NCBI GenBank assembly: GCA_947493705.1
Contig: CANLSH010000021.1
Location: 1-61,144, forward strand
DNA length: 61,144 nt
Origin: an uncultured Arachnia sp.
Lineage (GTDB): Bacteria > Actinomycetota > Actinomycetes > Propionibacteriales > Propionibacteriaceae
Direction: 5' to 3'
The notes under the pieces are model-generated. The model was not told where the DNA came from. It saw only the letters and a list, made by a program, of their open reading frames with translations, and made no database searches. The translations under genes and the position numbers were made by a program. Position 1 is the first letter of the stretch, and each line of letters begins with the position of its first letter. This document shows, in pieces, positions 35,742-44,758 of the stretch.

Positions 35742-36278
35742 TCAGGCCCACGGATCATCACCCAGCGCGTTGATCTGCTCGACGCTCCACGGGCTCAGGA
35801 GGTGGGGCATGGTGGCGGCGGTGTGTCGTAGATCCGCCCAGTGCACCCAGGCGTGTTCCGCCACCTCGGAGGGATCGAACACGAGCTCGTCGGGATCCAC
35901 TTCCGCCACCATCACCGGACACAGTTCATTTTCCACCACACCCGATGCATCGACGGCGCGGTACCGGAAGTCCGGCACAGCCATCCGCAGGTTCTGCGGT
36001 GACGCACCGATCTCATCAGGCACCCGGCGCATGGCGGCGTTCAGGGGGCCCTCGTCGGGACGTTGATGGCCGCAGGCAGCATTGGTCCACACGCCGGCCC
36101 ACGTCACCTTGTCCACGGCGCGTCGGGTCATCAGCACCCTGCCGGAATGGTCTCGCAAGTAGACGGAGAACGCGAGATGCAATGGAGTGTTCTCGTCGTG
36201 GAACGTGGTGCGTGGGGCAGTCCCCAACTGATGGCCCTGGTCATCAACCAGCACTACAACATCGTCATCCACTGTCAT
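35742..36278 (-). CDS. idi: Isopentenyl-diphosphate delta-isomerase, type I
   Basis: A 178-residue Nudix-fold enzyme interconverting isopentenyl and dimethylallyl diphosphate, supplying carotenoid precursors. The core HLAFSVYLRDHSGRVLMTRRA, the catalytic cysteine region TNAACGHQRPDE, and the Nudix box RRVPDEIG with ENELCPVM (the acidic active-site part) are present. The ATG at 36278 (MTVDDD) is selected. It lies between crtU and crtY on the same strand, presumably one operon. Confidence 0.93.
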   Translation of the reverse strand: MTVDDDVVVLVDDQGHQLGTAPRTTFHDENTPLHLAFSVYLRDHSGRVLMTRRAVDKVTWAGVWTNAACGHQRPDEGPLNAAMRRVPDEIGASPQNLRMAVPDFRYRAVDASGVVENELCPVMVAEVDPDELVFDPSEVAEHAWVHWADLRHTAATMPHLLSPWSVEQINALGDDPWA

Positions 36279-36336
36279 GACATTCAACCTACCAATCGTG
36301 TTCTTGGTGCCTGCGCAGAGCTGGATCAGGGCGTTC

Positions 36337-37893
36337 TCAGCGCCGCTTCGCAAGCGCCTTGCGGAGTGGCCGCACCCAGCCGAAGCGCGGCGAGGTCGGG
36401 GCCGTGAAGATGTCCTGCCCCGCCACCTGCCAGCCCTCCAGCAGTGTGTTGGCGGCCTCCACACCAGTGGTCGCGGCGCGTTCCATGAGCGCGACCGGAT
36501 AGTCGCAACGAATGCCATCTCCCGCCAGCATGACCGCAGGGGATGGTGTTTCCACCGTGGGCCGGTTCCGCCAGGGTGAGGTGTCCACGAGGTGGCAGTC
36601 CCGCTGTACCAGCCATTCCTCCCCCAGCGTGCCGGCCTGCGCCAGCTCGGGATGCAAAACATCCTGCATGGCCTGGATCTCAGCGCGAAGAGCAGCCTCA
36701 TCCGGGTTCTCGTCCACGGCATAGGCGTGATGCTCCACGACGCTGCCGCCACGACGGGCAGCCCAGCGGCGGGCAGAGTCCTCGAACTGGTGGATCATCG
36801 ACACATTGTCCAACGGCCCGTAGTTGCTGGTGCCGAGAAAGTCAGGCGAACCGTCGGCCACCGGGGTGTCGAACCAGCGTCGCCACACCACGAACGGCGG
36901 TGCGGATCGCAGGCTGGCGATACGTTCGCGCCACGGCTCATCCCCGAGGCTGGGACTGTTCTCCGTGATGCCCTGCAGCGGTCGTAGTTCAGTGGCCAGC
37001 ACCACGGCATCGGTCTCGATGGAAGCGCCGTCGGTGTGGACTGTGACGCCGTCGTCGCGAACCTCCAGCGACGTGGCGCTGGTGCCCATGCAAAACTGCA
37101 CGCCCTGTCGTTCCAGATGGCGGGCCAGGGGGTTCCACAACGCAGTGCCGAAGTCATCTGCGGCCACGTCGAAGAGCAGCCCTTCCGCGGAGCCCACGAA
37201 GTAGGTGTGAAACATGGCTACGAGCTCACCACCGGAGAACTCATCCGGGTCCGCGAAGAAGCTGCGGGCAAAAACCTCGAGCGCCAGGTGGCGGGCGGTA
37301 TCGGGGAAGTTCAGATCGTCCAGGACGTTGGAGGCGGAGCGGCCGTCCATGTCGTGGAAGGTCTGGGGGAATTCCACGTCCAGGAGCCCGAGGGCCTCGT
37401 CGATGTCCACCTTGGTGAGGTCGCGGACGGGAAAGCTCGGCGACTTGGCGACGAAGCCGATGAGGTTCAGGGGAGGTGTGCGGGGGATCCGGGCGAAGGA
37501 GTCGCGGGGACCACCGCGCAACGTGAGCGGATAGTCGGGCACGGCGCGTAGACCGGACAACGTCGGATCGGCCCGTCGAAGCAGCGCGCGCAGCTGGTAG
37601 TACTGACGAAAGAATGCGTGGAATCCCCGGCTCATCGCCACGTTGTCGCCGTTGTCCAGCGTCGTCGGCCAGGAGCGGACACGTCCGCCGAGCTGTTCCT
37701 CGCGCTCCAGGACGGTTACCGCAACGCCACGCTCTGCCAGCGTCGCTGCCGCCGAAAGGCCGGCGATTCCGCCGCCCACGATCACGACCCTGCGTCCCTC
37801 GGTCCACGTCGCGCCGTCAGGTCCTGCATGTCGTTCAACCCGATTATCACGTCCCGGGCGCTGCGCCGCCCCGTTCTCCACACCTTGAGCCAT
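36337..37893 (-). CDS. crtU: Carotene desaturase/methylase (isorenieratene synthase)
   Basis: A 518-residue FAD-dependent enzyme that aromatises beta-ionone rings, forming isorenieratene from beta-carotene. The FAD fold is RRVVIVGGGIAGLSAAATLAERGVAVTVLEREEQLGGRV (near residue 35). The CrtU-specific MSRGFHAFFRQYYQLRALLRRADP, EVFARSFFADP and MFHTYFVGSAEGLLFDVA stretches are clear. The substrate end has LAGDGIRCDYPVALMERAATTGVEAANTLL. The ATG at 37893 is preferred over a TTG two codons earlier. With crtY and idi it gives the late isorenieratene steps; crtE, crtB and crtI are not in the window. Confidence 0.92.
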   Translation of the reverse strand: MAQGVENGAAQRPGRDNRVERHAGPDGATWTEGRRVVIVGGGIAGLSAAATLAERGVAVTVLEREEQLGGRVRSWPTTLDNGDNVAMSRGFHAFFRQYYQLRALLRRADPTLSGLRAVPDYPLTLRGGPRDSFARIPRTPPLNLIGFVAKSPSFPVRDLTKVDIDEALGLLDVEFPQTFHDMDGRSASNVLDDLNFPDTARHLALEVFARSFFADPDEFSGGELVAMFHTYFVGSAEGLLFDVAADDFGTALWNPLARHLERQGVQFCMGTSATSLEVRDDGVTVHTDGASIETDAVVLATELRPLQGITENSPSLGDEPWRERIASLRSAPPFVVWRRWFDTPVADGSPDFLGTSNYGPLDNVSMIHQFEDSARRWAARRGGSVVEHHAYAVDENPDEAALRAEIQAMQDVLHPELAQAGTLGEEWLVQRDCHLVDTSPWRNRPTVETPSPAVMLAGDGIRCDYPVALMERAATTGVEAANTLLEGWQVAGQDIFTAPTSPRFGWVRPLRKALAKRR

Positions 37894-38137
37894 GGCCAAA
37901 CCTTATGCGCTGGATCGGAGGCTGCCCAATGGCCCAGTTTTCCTGGCCGGCCGGACGGCAACCCGACTTCAGTTCCTCAATCCTCACCCGCGACGCCGTT
38001 TCAGACCTACCGTGCGGATTGAAGAAGAAAAAGCGCTCTTGTCCTGCAGACTCGGCGCTCAGCCGACGTGGCATGCGCGGCTGCGAGACACTCATGTGCC
38101 ACTCTTGGGGGCGAAAAGGTTCTCGAGAGGATGACAG

Positions 38138-38875
38138 ATGTTGCGTGGGGCGCTGGACAAGCAGCAGGTTTCGGCTGGCTTCGACGAGGTGGCGGACACC
38201 TATGACGCCATGGTGGGTCTGAACCCCGGCTACAAACGACACCTCCAGCTGGCCGCAGAATCTCTGCTCTCCCATGTCGATGTCGCGAATTCCCGCCCCG
38301 TCCTCCTGGATCTTGGCTGTGGCTCGGGTCTCTCCACCAGCGCGCTGCTTGACGCCGCCCGCAGACGCGGAATGGATCCCACCATCATCGGCGTTGATGC
38401 CTCTGCCGGGATGCTGGCCCAGGCCCGTCGACGGGACTGGCCAGAAAATGTCTCCTTCCGTGAAGGTAGGGCTGAGCAGTTGTCGCAACTGGATCTTCCA
38501 CGCGCCGACGGGATCCTTGCCTGCTACCTCCTGCGCAATGTCACCGACGTTGATGCAACACTGCGGGCCATCGAGGCTCAGCTCTGCGACCGCGGCACCT
38601 TCGTGGCCGAGGACTACTCGGTGGCGGATTCCATCGCCTCACGCCGCATCTGGTCTGCGGTAAACCAGACGATCATCCTGCCGCTGGCCTCCGTGGTCGC
38701 CCGCAACCGGGAACTGTATGAGTACCTGCACCGCTCCGTCGATGACTTCATGGGTGTCCGCGAGCTGGCGCAGCACATCCTGCTGGCCGGTTTCGCGACT
38801 GTGGAGAGCCGCTCCGTCGACGGCTGGCAGAACGGGATCCTCCATCTGGTACGGGGGACCAAGCCGCTTCCCTGA
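38138..38875 (+). CDS. crtT: SAM-dependent methyltransferase, CrtT-like
   Basis: A 245-residue class I methyltransferase. Motif I is LLDLGCGSGLSTSALLDAA near residue 55, the acidic residue after beta-2 is in IIGVDASAGMLAQAR, and motif II/III is ADGILACYLLRNVTD. It is divergent from crtU with a 244-bp gap. In Streptomyces griseus crtY-crtT-crtU clusters a methyltransferase-like gene of unknown role holds this place, which is the basis for the name. A diverged copy of its last 25 or so codons plus the downstream flank recurs at 47131-47283. Confidence 0.8.
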   Translation: MLRGALDKQQVSAGFDEVADTYDAMVGLNPGYKRHLQLAAESLLSHVDVANSRPVLLDLGCGSGLSTSALLDAARRRGMDPTIIGVDASAGMLAQARRRDWPENVSFREGRAEQLSQLDLPRADGILACYLLRNVTDVDATLRAIEAQLCDRGTFVAEDYSVADSIASRRIWSAVNQTIILPLASVVARNRELYEYLHRSVDDFMGVRELAQHILLAGFATVESRSVDGWQNGILHLVRGTKPLP

Positions 38876-38944
38876 CACCGACGTCGCCCCGTTCGCGTCT
38901 CACACCCAACCGACACGCCGCACTCACTGCGAATCCAAGGTAAA

Positions 38945-39928
38945 GGAAGCGCTGATCAAGTGGCCATTCGTGGCTCGGATAGTGCCAGGACGAGCTGGAA
39001 ACGCGCTGTGGGGCCTCTTGGACACCCTGACTACCCTCGCGAGCCCCTGGTTCGGACCCTCCTGCCTGGTTTTGGGCAGGCTCCCGCCCGCCGTCACCCG
39101 GTCAGGGCGACGGCACGGGCCCGCATCAACCAGTTCGCCGAGGCAAACAACACATGCAAGTGGTTGAGATTCTTGACCATCCCGCGGTAGCGGGTCTTGG
39201 TAAACCCGAAATCACGCTTCACAATCAGATACGGATGCTCCACCTTGGCCCGCACCGATGCTTGGCGTGACTGCTCGTCACGATCTGGAGTGGCCATTGT
39301 CTTCAACTTTCCTTTGCGCGCCGCTGTCCGCCACGCGATCCCTTACGGGTCTGATGCATCTCCGGATCCCGGGTGCCGGTAGCGTTCTTCGTCGACGACG
39401 GCGCAGCGATGATCGTGGCATCCACAATGGAGCCGCCACGCATGATCCAGCCCTGCTCCTCAAAAATCTCATTCTGCGCCTGGAAGAGCTTCTCACCCAG
39501 TGAGTGCTTCTCCAACAGGTGACGAAAGTGCAGCAGCGTGGTCGCATCAGGGACCTGCTCCACAGAGAAATCGAGACCCATGAACTTGCGCATCGCATAC
39601 GAGTCATAGATCGCGTCCTCGACTCCCTCATCAGAGAGCGAGAACCACACCTGCAACAGATACATCCGCAACATCGTCTGTAATGGCTTGGGCTTCCTGC
39701 CCATCTTGCCGTCGTAATAGAACGGTGCGATCAGCGCCACCCACCTGTCCCACGGGATCGTGGCCTCCATCGCCTCCAAGAACTGCTCCCGGCGAGAGAC
39801 CCTGCGACGGTTGCCGTACTCGACATCAGTGAAACTGGGCTGCTCCTCATTGCGCATACCCCATCATCTCGTCGGCACCGATCCCGGCGGAGACGCCACC
39901 CCGGGCTACCGAGAAAATCAGTGATTCC
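38945..39928 (-). mobile_element. Degenerate IS5-family element with internal deletion
   Basis: The ends GGAAGCGCTGATCAA (38945-38959) and, read inward from 39928, GGAATCACTGATTTT form imperfect inverted repeats. Length is about 984 bp instead of roughly 1.3 kb expected, because the middle of the transposase gene is missing. A-rich bases on both flanks (AAA) may be a short target duplication. The termini resemble those of the repeat element at the two ends of the window. Confidence 0.75.
39094..39857 (-). pseudogene. IS5-family transposase, internally deleted and frameshifted
   Basis: The N-terminal part (39303-39857) starts MRNEEQPSFTDVEYGNRR and includes PLQTMLRMYLLQVWFSLSDEGVEDAIYDS and the first catalytic Asp region GGSIVDATIIAAPSS, ending soon after DPEMHQTRKG. 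The C-terminal part (39094-39306) resumes in another frame with SVRAKVEHPYLIVKRDFGFTKTRYRGMVKNLNHLHVLFASANWLM, including the Glu/Tyr region. About 100 residues between them, with the second catalytic Asp, are gone. The product cannot be active. Confidence 0.88.
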
Positions 39929-40028
39929 AAAAATATAGAATTTCGCGACCACTCAATGCGGCGTGTCCGGCCAGCTGCTTTCCCAGTAGTAGGCGGATCA
40001 TCAGGCAGCTTCGAGGCCCCCACTTAAC

Positions 40029-41276
40029 TCAATCGGGACGCCACGTACCGCGTGCCACTTGCGGAACAAAATCATCCAAATCGAGTGGCCAGGTGATCGT
40101 CTCTCGTCGCTCCGCAGACAAATAGGCTGCCATCAGCAATTCGACCACTGCCACGCCGCTGTGCAGTGACTGCATCGGTTGCATCCCCTTACCGAAGGCC
40201 GCAGTCAGAGATGCGTTCTCGTCGGTGTACCCATAAACCAGAGCCTCATCAGCCACCAGCGGCATCAGACCCTGCTCTGCATTCTGTTTCTCCAGCATGT
40301 CTTCACCCCGGGCTTGCTCGAGAGCTCTGGAAAAGAACACCTTCGCTTCTGTGTCGAGGGTATTGACCGACATCGAATACTCTGGACCGAGCAATTCGAA
40401 AGACAACTTCAACCCCGCACCCATGAAGCTCCATGAAGTCGTGGTCTCTGCGATCACGGTTTGGCCATCACCGTTCACAAACTCGAAATTCGCGCGAGCG
40501 TAGTCCTCCGCTGGCTGCAGACGGTAATCCGGTGCTCCAGGATAATCAGCCATTAGCTGTTCAGCATATTCTGGCCGGCTCCATTTGAGGACCTGGATGG
40601 AGGCGGAAACGCTCTTGGGTGTGAGCCATTCTGAAGGCTCCATCCCGGGTGGCGTCAAGAGGTATCGACTGGTTTCGACGCTGTGGCACATCATGTCATT
40701 GAGAACTCCACCACCCTGCTTGATCCCGTCCCAGAACCACGCTTTGTGCGGCCCTGAGTGCTCCTCCGCACACCTGGCCAAGTAGGGGTTCCCGGCGGTC
40801 GCCGCCCCCCGCGTCCAGATGAGCTGGTGAGACCGCGTCACCGACGGCGAAAATACCTGATTCTCGAGGTAGCCGTGCAGCAATCCCGCATCAGCTACCA
40901 GTTGTCGGACTTTCTTGGCCTCTCCCAGTGAGCGCGCCAGTGGTTTCTCGATGGCGATCGCGATCAGGTGCGCCCGGCCCTGCGTCACTTCGTCGCAGAG
41001 GGCTTGCACCACCTCCACCCTTGTGTGGTTTGGCGTGAGCACCCACACAGCATCGACGCGTTCGTCGCGAGCCAGTGCGGCCACATCGTCGTATGAACGC
41101 ACGTCCACCCCGACTCCGAGCTCTTCTGCCTGCGAACTCAACTCCTGAGCACTCTCGAGACGTCGTGATGCCACCGCCACGATGTCTGCGCCTCGAACAC
41201 GTTGCCACGACCTCACGTGAAAGTCTCCGATGAAACCTGCGCCAACAATTCCGACGCCCAACCGTTTGTTCTTCAT
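40029..41276 (-). CDS. Gfo/Idh/MocA-family sugar oxidoreductase
   Basis: A 415-residue NAD(P)-dependent dehydrogenase. The Rossmann start is RLGVGIVGAGFIGDFHVRSW and the EKP motif is in AIEKPLARSLGEAKKVRQ. The C-terminal beta-sheet substrate domain includes KQGGGVLNDMMCHSVETSRYLL with the usual D-x3-H pair. The ATG at 41276 follows GAAAGGAAA. It is the last gene of the run after the sugar ABC transporter, so it probably oxidises or epimerises the imported sugar or polyol. The substrate cannot be named; inositol-like polyols and aldoses are both typical. Confidence 0.87.
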   Translation of the reverse strand: MKNKRLGVGIVGAGFIGDFHVRSWQRVRGADIVAVASRRLESAQELSSQAEELGVGVDVRSYDDVAALARDERVDAVWVLTPNHTRVEVVQALCDEVTQGRAHLIAIAIEKPLARSLGEAKKVRQLVADAGLLHGYLENQVFSPSVTRSHQLIWTRGAATAGNPYLARCAEEHSGPHKAWFWDGIKQGGGVLNDMMCHSVETSRYLLTPPGMEPSEWLTPKSVSASIQVLKWSRPEYAEQLMADYPGAPDYRLQPAEDYARANFEFVNGDGQTVIAETTTSWSFMGAGLKLSFELLGPEYSMSVNTLDTEAKVFFSRALEQARGEDMLEKQNAEQGLMPLVADEALVYGYTDENASLTAAFGKGMQPMQSLHSGVAVVELLMAAYLSAERRETITWPLDLDDFVPQVARGTWRPD

Positions 41277-41289
41277 CTTGTTTCCTTTC

Positions 41290-42261
41290 TCACGACCTGA
41301 GTTTCTTCTGTCGGCCATAGATGGTCAGCAACGCAATGAGCACGGCACCGTTGATGACCGTGCGTGTTGAGTTGTCGATGCTCAAAGTTGTCAACAGGCT
41401 CTCAAGGACCGTCAGGACCACCGCACCAATAGCGCTTCCCACATATCCCCCGACGCCTCCAGAGATGAGAGTGCCGCCGATGATGACAGCTGCCACAGAT
41501 GGAAGCATCAGATTGTCCGCCAGGTTTAGAAACACCGTCTCCGTGTAGCCAACCATCAGGATGCCCCCGATCCCCGCGAACAGGCTGGCAAGCATGTATG
41601 CAGTGATGATTGTCCACCGCACCCGAATACCGGTCAGCCGTGCGGCCACACGGTTGGCGCCCACCGAATAGAGGTCCCAGCCATATCGGGTGCGGTTCAG
41701 AAAAAACCAGACAGCAACGGTCAGCAGGGCCCAAATGATCAGCACTCCGGGAACCCCAGCAATGATGCTTCCGTTGACAGTTGACGTGAGTATTGGTGCG
41801 GCACGACCATCGGCCACCCCGCCCGTGTAGGCGAGGATCAGCCCCTGGACCACCCCCAGCATGCCCAAAGTCATGACGAAGGGCGGAATACCAAGGAAGA
41901 CGATCCCCAATCCGTTGATCGCTCCAATGGCCACGCACACCGACAGAGCCACGATGACGCCGCTGACGAAGTGACTGTCCTGACCCTGCATCAGCCTTGA
42001 TGCGATGATCGCTGCAAATGTCGCAACCTTGCCAACGCTGAGATCAATGCCTGTGCCTCCGCTGAGAATAACAATCGTCTGGCCGATCGCGATGACGCCG
42101 AGGAACGACGCGACACGCAACATGGAGATCACTTGGCTGTATCCGGCAAACCCGGGCGAGATCACCTCCCCGATGACAATGAGCAGAACAGCGAGAGCCG
42201 CGGCGATCACGGTGGGCTGCTTCACGAAGGTGACCAGACGACTCATCGGATGCTCACTCAC
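41290..42261 (-). CDS. Sugar ABC transporter permease (RbsC-like), second
   Basis: A 323-residue membrane protein of the BPD_transp_2 (ribose/galactoside) type with 8-10 hydrophobic segments and the GGTGIDLSVGKVATFAAI stretch typical of this family. The GTG at 42261 overlaps the upstream permease stop by 4 nt. It pairs with the other permease as a heterodimer driven by the ATPase encoded at 43211. Confidence 0.9.
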   Translation of the reverse strand: MSEHPMSRLVTFVKQPTVIAAALAVLLIVIGEVISPGFAGYSQVISMLRVASFLGVIAIGQTIVILSGGTGIDLSVGKVATFAAIIASRLMQGQDSHFVSGVIVALSVCVAIGAINGLGIVFLGIPPFVMTLGMLGVVQGLILAYTGGVADGRAAPILTSTVNGSIIAGVPGVLIIWALLTVAVWFFLNRTRYGWDLYSVGANRVAARLTGIRVRWTIITAYMLASLFAGIGGILMVGYTETVFLNLADNLMLPSVAAVIIGGTLISGGVGGYVGSAIGAVVLTVLESLLTTLSIDNSTRTVINGAVLIALLTIYGRQKKLRS

Positions 42262-43214
42262 GTCCGCCCCGACGAAAGGGCAGACAATGCCAGCGCCGCG
42301 ATGATGATGACTCCCTGAGCCAGTTGCCGATATGTGGTGGGAATCCCTAGAAAGAACAGGATGCTCGTGACCAAGGACAGTGCGATCGCCCCAACGATCA
42401 CCCCGATACCGCCGCCCGAACCACCGCGGAGTGCAACGCCTCCGATGATGACCGCTGCAATGGAATTGAGTGCAAATTCGCCACCGACGAACGGGTCACC
42501 CGCCCCCGAATTCGCCAACACCGCTAAAGCACCCAGTCCCGCAAACCCACCGGCCACCGTGTAGCTGAAGGTTTGGGTTGAGCGAACCGGGACCAGCGAG
42601 GCGAACGCGGCGCTGGGATCACCACCCACTGCGTAAACTCGTCGCATCAGCACGTTCTTGCGCAGAACGAGCCAGAGGACCGCGATCAGAAGCACCAGCC
42701 ACAACGTGACCGGGACGCCGATCATCGCTGTGCGAAAGGTGGCCGTGATGGAGCGGGGCACGCTGCCACCCGGGGTGGGAAGAACCCACAGAGTCATGCC
42801 TGTGAATACCGACGCCGTCGCAAACGTGGCGATCAACGGCTGGAGTCTTACAACGCTCACGATCAGGCCATTGACAAGTCCACACACGGCGCCGGTTCCC
42901 ACCGCCGCCACGACACCAAGCGCAACCAACTCAGGCCTGCCATCCATGGCCGTGAGCGAGACAACGCTGGAGAGCCCGAGAATGGCACCGACCGACAGGT
43001 CGAGTCCCCCGCCGATGATGACAACGGCCTGACCGACGCTGACAAGGATCAGAGGTAGAAATGAGGCGAACGAGGACGATAACGAGTAGGGCGAGAAGAA
43101 GTTCGGCTGCAGCCATGCACTCGTGCCAACAGCCAACGCCAGTAGTAGCCACGGCACACTGACATCCAGCCTGACGACGCCTAGACGATGGGACCATGAC
43201 ACATCGGTGCTCAC
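42258..43214 (-). CDS. Sugar ABC transporter permease (RbsC-like), first
   Basis: A 318-residue permease of the same family, with IIGGGLDLSVGAILGLSSVVS and about nine hydrophobic helices. The GTG at 43214 overlaps the ATPase stop by 4 nt, and its own stop overlaps the next permease start. The tight overlaps mean the transporter subunits are translated in a coupled row. Confidence 0.9.
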   Translation of the reverse strand: MSTDVSWSHRLGVVRLDVSVPWLLLALAVGTSAWLQPNFFSPYSLSSSFASFLPLILVSVGQAVVIIGGGLDLSVGAILGLSSVVSLTAMDGRPELVALGVVAAVGTGAVCGLVNGLIVSVVRLQPLIATFATASVFTGMTLWVLPTPGGSVPRSITATFRTAMIGVPVTLWLVLLIAVLWLVLRKNVLMRRVYAVGGDPSAAFASLVPVRSTQTFSYTVAGGFAGLGALAVLANSGAGDPFVGGEFALNSIAAVIIGGVALRGGSGGGIGVIVGAIALSLVTSILFFLGIPTTYRQLAQGVIIIAALALSALSSGRT

Positions 43215-44743
43215 GGCAGCCGGCCCTCCGATTGATCGCTCTCGCCGACCAACAGTGCCGCACTGACGAGATTCTCTTCAGTGATCTCAGCGCCGAGCAG
43301 CTCGCGGCGAATGTGGCCCTCGTACATCACCAACACCCGATCGCAGAGGCGAACCAGTTCCCGGTCCTCACTTGAATTGAGCACCACGCCAACGCCCTGG
43401 CGGGCCAAGTCGTCGATGATCTCATAGAAATCCCCCTTGGCGCCCACATCGACACCCTTTGTCGGGTCATCGAGCAGCACAACGGATGGCTCGTTCAGTA
43501 GCCATCGGGCAACCACCACCTTCTGCGCGTTCCCCCCCGATAGACCCGAGGCCGAGTCATCGAGCGATCCGAGCACGATGTCCAGTCGTTCGATCATCGT
43601 CTCGCCCGCTGTCCGCTCCCGGCGGATCGACACGAAGAATCGAGCGAGCAGGCGCCGCCAGAGGCTGGCGATGGAAAGGTTCTGCAGCACCGGTCGTGTG
43701 GAAAACAGGCCCTGCGTGGTGCGGTCGCCGGGCACCAGGGCGATACCGTGTCGGGCGGCAGCGTGCGGTGAGCGCACATGCACCGTTGCGCCGTCGAGTA
43801 TTATCTCGCCAGCAGCTTTCCGTTCCTGCCCGAACAGTGTCATCAACAGATCCGACTGTCCTTGACCCTGCAACCCTCCGAGTCCTAGAACTTCCCCCTC
43901 TCCTAGCGAGAATGAGACGCGCCGGAGCTTCTCGGAGGTGAGGTCGTGCACGGACAGCTTGTCCGGGCGATCGTCCGCCCCACGATCAGGACGTCGGGCG
44001 ACGGCTCCCTTGTCTCCCACCATGAGCGTGACGAGTTGCTCGGGCGTGGTCTCCGCCACCTCGACCGTTGCAACGGTCTTCCCTGAACGAAGGACTGTGA
44101 CTCGATCACAGAGTTGCATGACCTCATCCAGGCGATGAGAAACGAACACGACGCACGTGCCTTCTCGTCGCACTTCTTCAACCAACTCGAACAGGATCTC
44201 AACCTGGCCCCGATGCAGCGATGCGGTTGCTTCGTCCAGAATGAGGATTTTAGGGCTCCGCAGCAAAACCTTGCTTATCTCGATCAGCTGCAGCTGCCCC
44301 GGTCCGAGATTGGAGGCGGGGGTGTCTACCTCCACCTCAGGCCCCACTGCGTCGCGGATTCGCTCCAGCATGTCAGCGGCGCGGGCACGCATCTGGTGAT
44401 CCCGCACCATTCCAGCACGCGAGAACTCGGAGCCGAGCAGGAGATTTTGTTCAACAGTGAGATTCGTCAGGACGCTCGGCTGCTGGTGCACCGCATCAAT
44501 ACCGAGCCGATGCGCGCTCGTCGGAGAGTCGATTCGTACGAGCTGACCCTCGATGTGAATCGTGGCCTTGTCCGCTCTCACGGTCCCGGCAAGTACTTTG
44601 TTGAGGGTGCTCTTGCCCGAACCATTCGGCCCGAGCAGCCCATGTACTTCCCCGGCGTGCGCCTCCAGATGGGCATCTTGGAGCGCCCGCACGGCCCCGT
44701 AGGCCTTATCGACATGAAGGGCACTGAGCGCAGGCAACGTCAT
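43211..44743 (-). CDS. Sugar ABC transporter ATPase (RbsA-like, duplicated ABC domain)
   Basis: A 510-residue protein with two ABC cassettes. The first has Walker A GPNGSGKSTLNK (near 37), signature LGPGQLQLIEISKVLL and Walker B ILILDEATAS. The second has a degenerate Walker A region (GLQGQGQSDLL), signature LSGGNAQKVVVARWLL and Walker B VVLLDDPTKG. This pattern is the norm for RbsA/MglA-type proteins. It lies 15 bp downstream of the binding-protein gene. Confidence 0.95.
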   Translation of the reverse strand: MTLPALSALHVDKAYGAVRALQDAHLEAHAGEVHGLLGPNGSGKSTLNKVLAGTVRADKATIHIEGQLVRIDSPTSAHRLGIDAVHQQPSVLTNLTVEQNLLLGSEFSRAGMVRDHQMRARAADMLERIRDAVGPEVEVDTPASNLGPGQLQLIEISKVLLRSPKILILDEATASLHRGQVEILFELVEEVRREGTCVVFVSHRLDEVMQLCDRVTVLRSGKTVATVEVAETTPEQLVTLMVGDKGAVARRPDRGADDRPDKLSVHDLTSEKLRRVSFSLGEGEVLGLGGLQGQGQSDLLMTLFGQERKAAGEIILDGATVHVRSPHAAARHGIALVPGDRTTQGLFSTRPVLQNLSIASLWRRLLARFFVSIRRERTAGETMIERLDIVLGSLDDSASGLSGGNAQKVVVARWLLNEPSVVLLDDPTKGVDVGAKGDFYEIIDDLARQGVGVVLNSSEDRELVRLCDRVLVMYEGHIRRELLGAEITEENLVSAALLVGESDQSEGRLP

Positions 44744-44758
44744 GTGTGATGCTCCGGC

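Noticed and set aside
37892..38134. An 80-codon plus-strand frame between crtU and crtT as a small gene.
   Set aside because: It overlaps the crtU start, has no ribosome site and its translation has no recognisable fold. The gap is better seen as the divergent promoter region.
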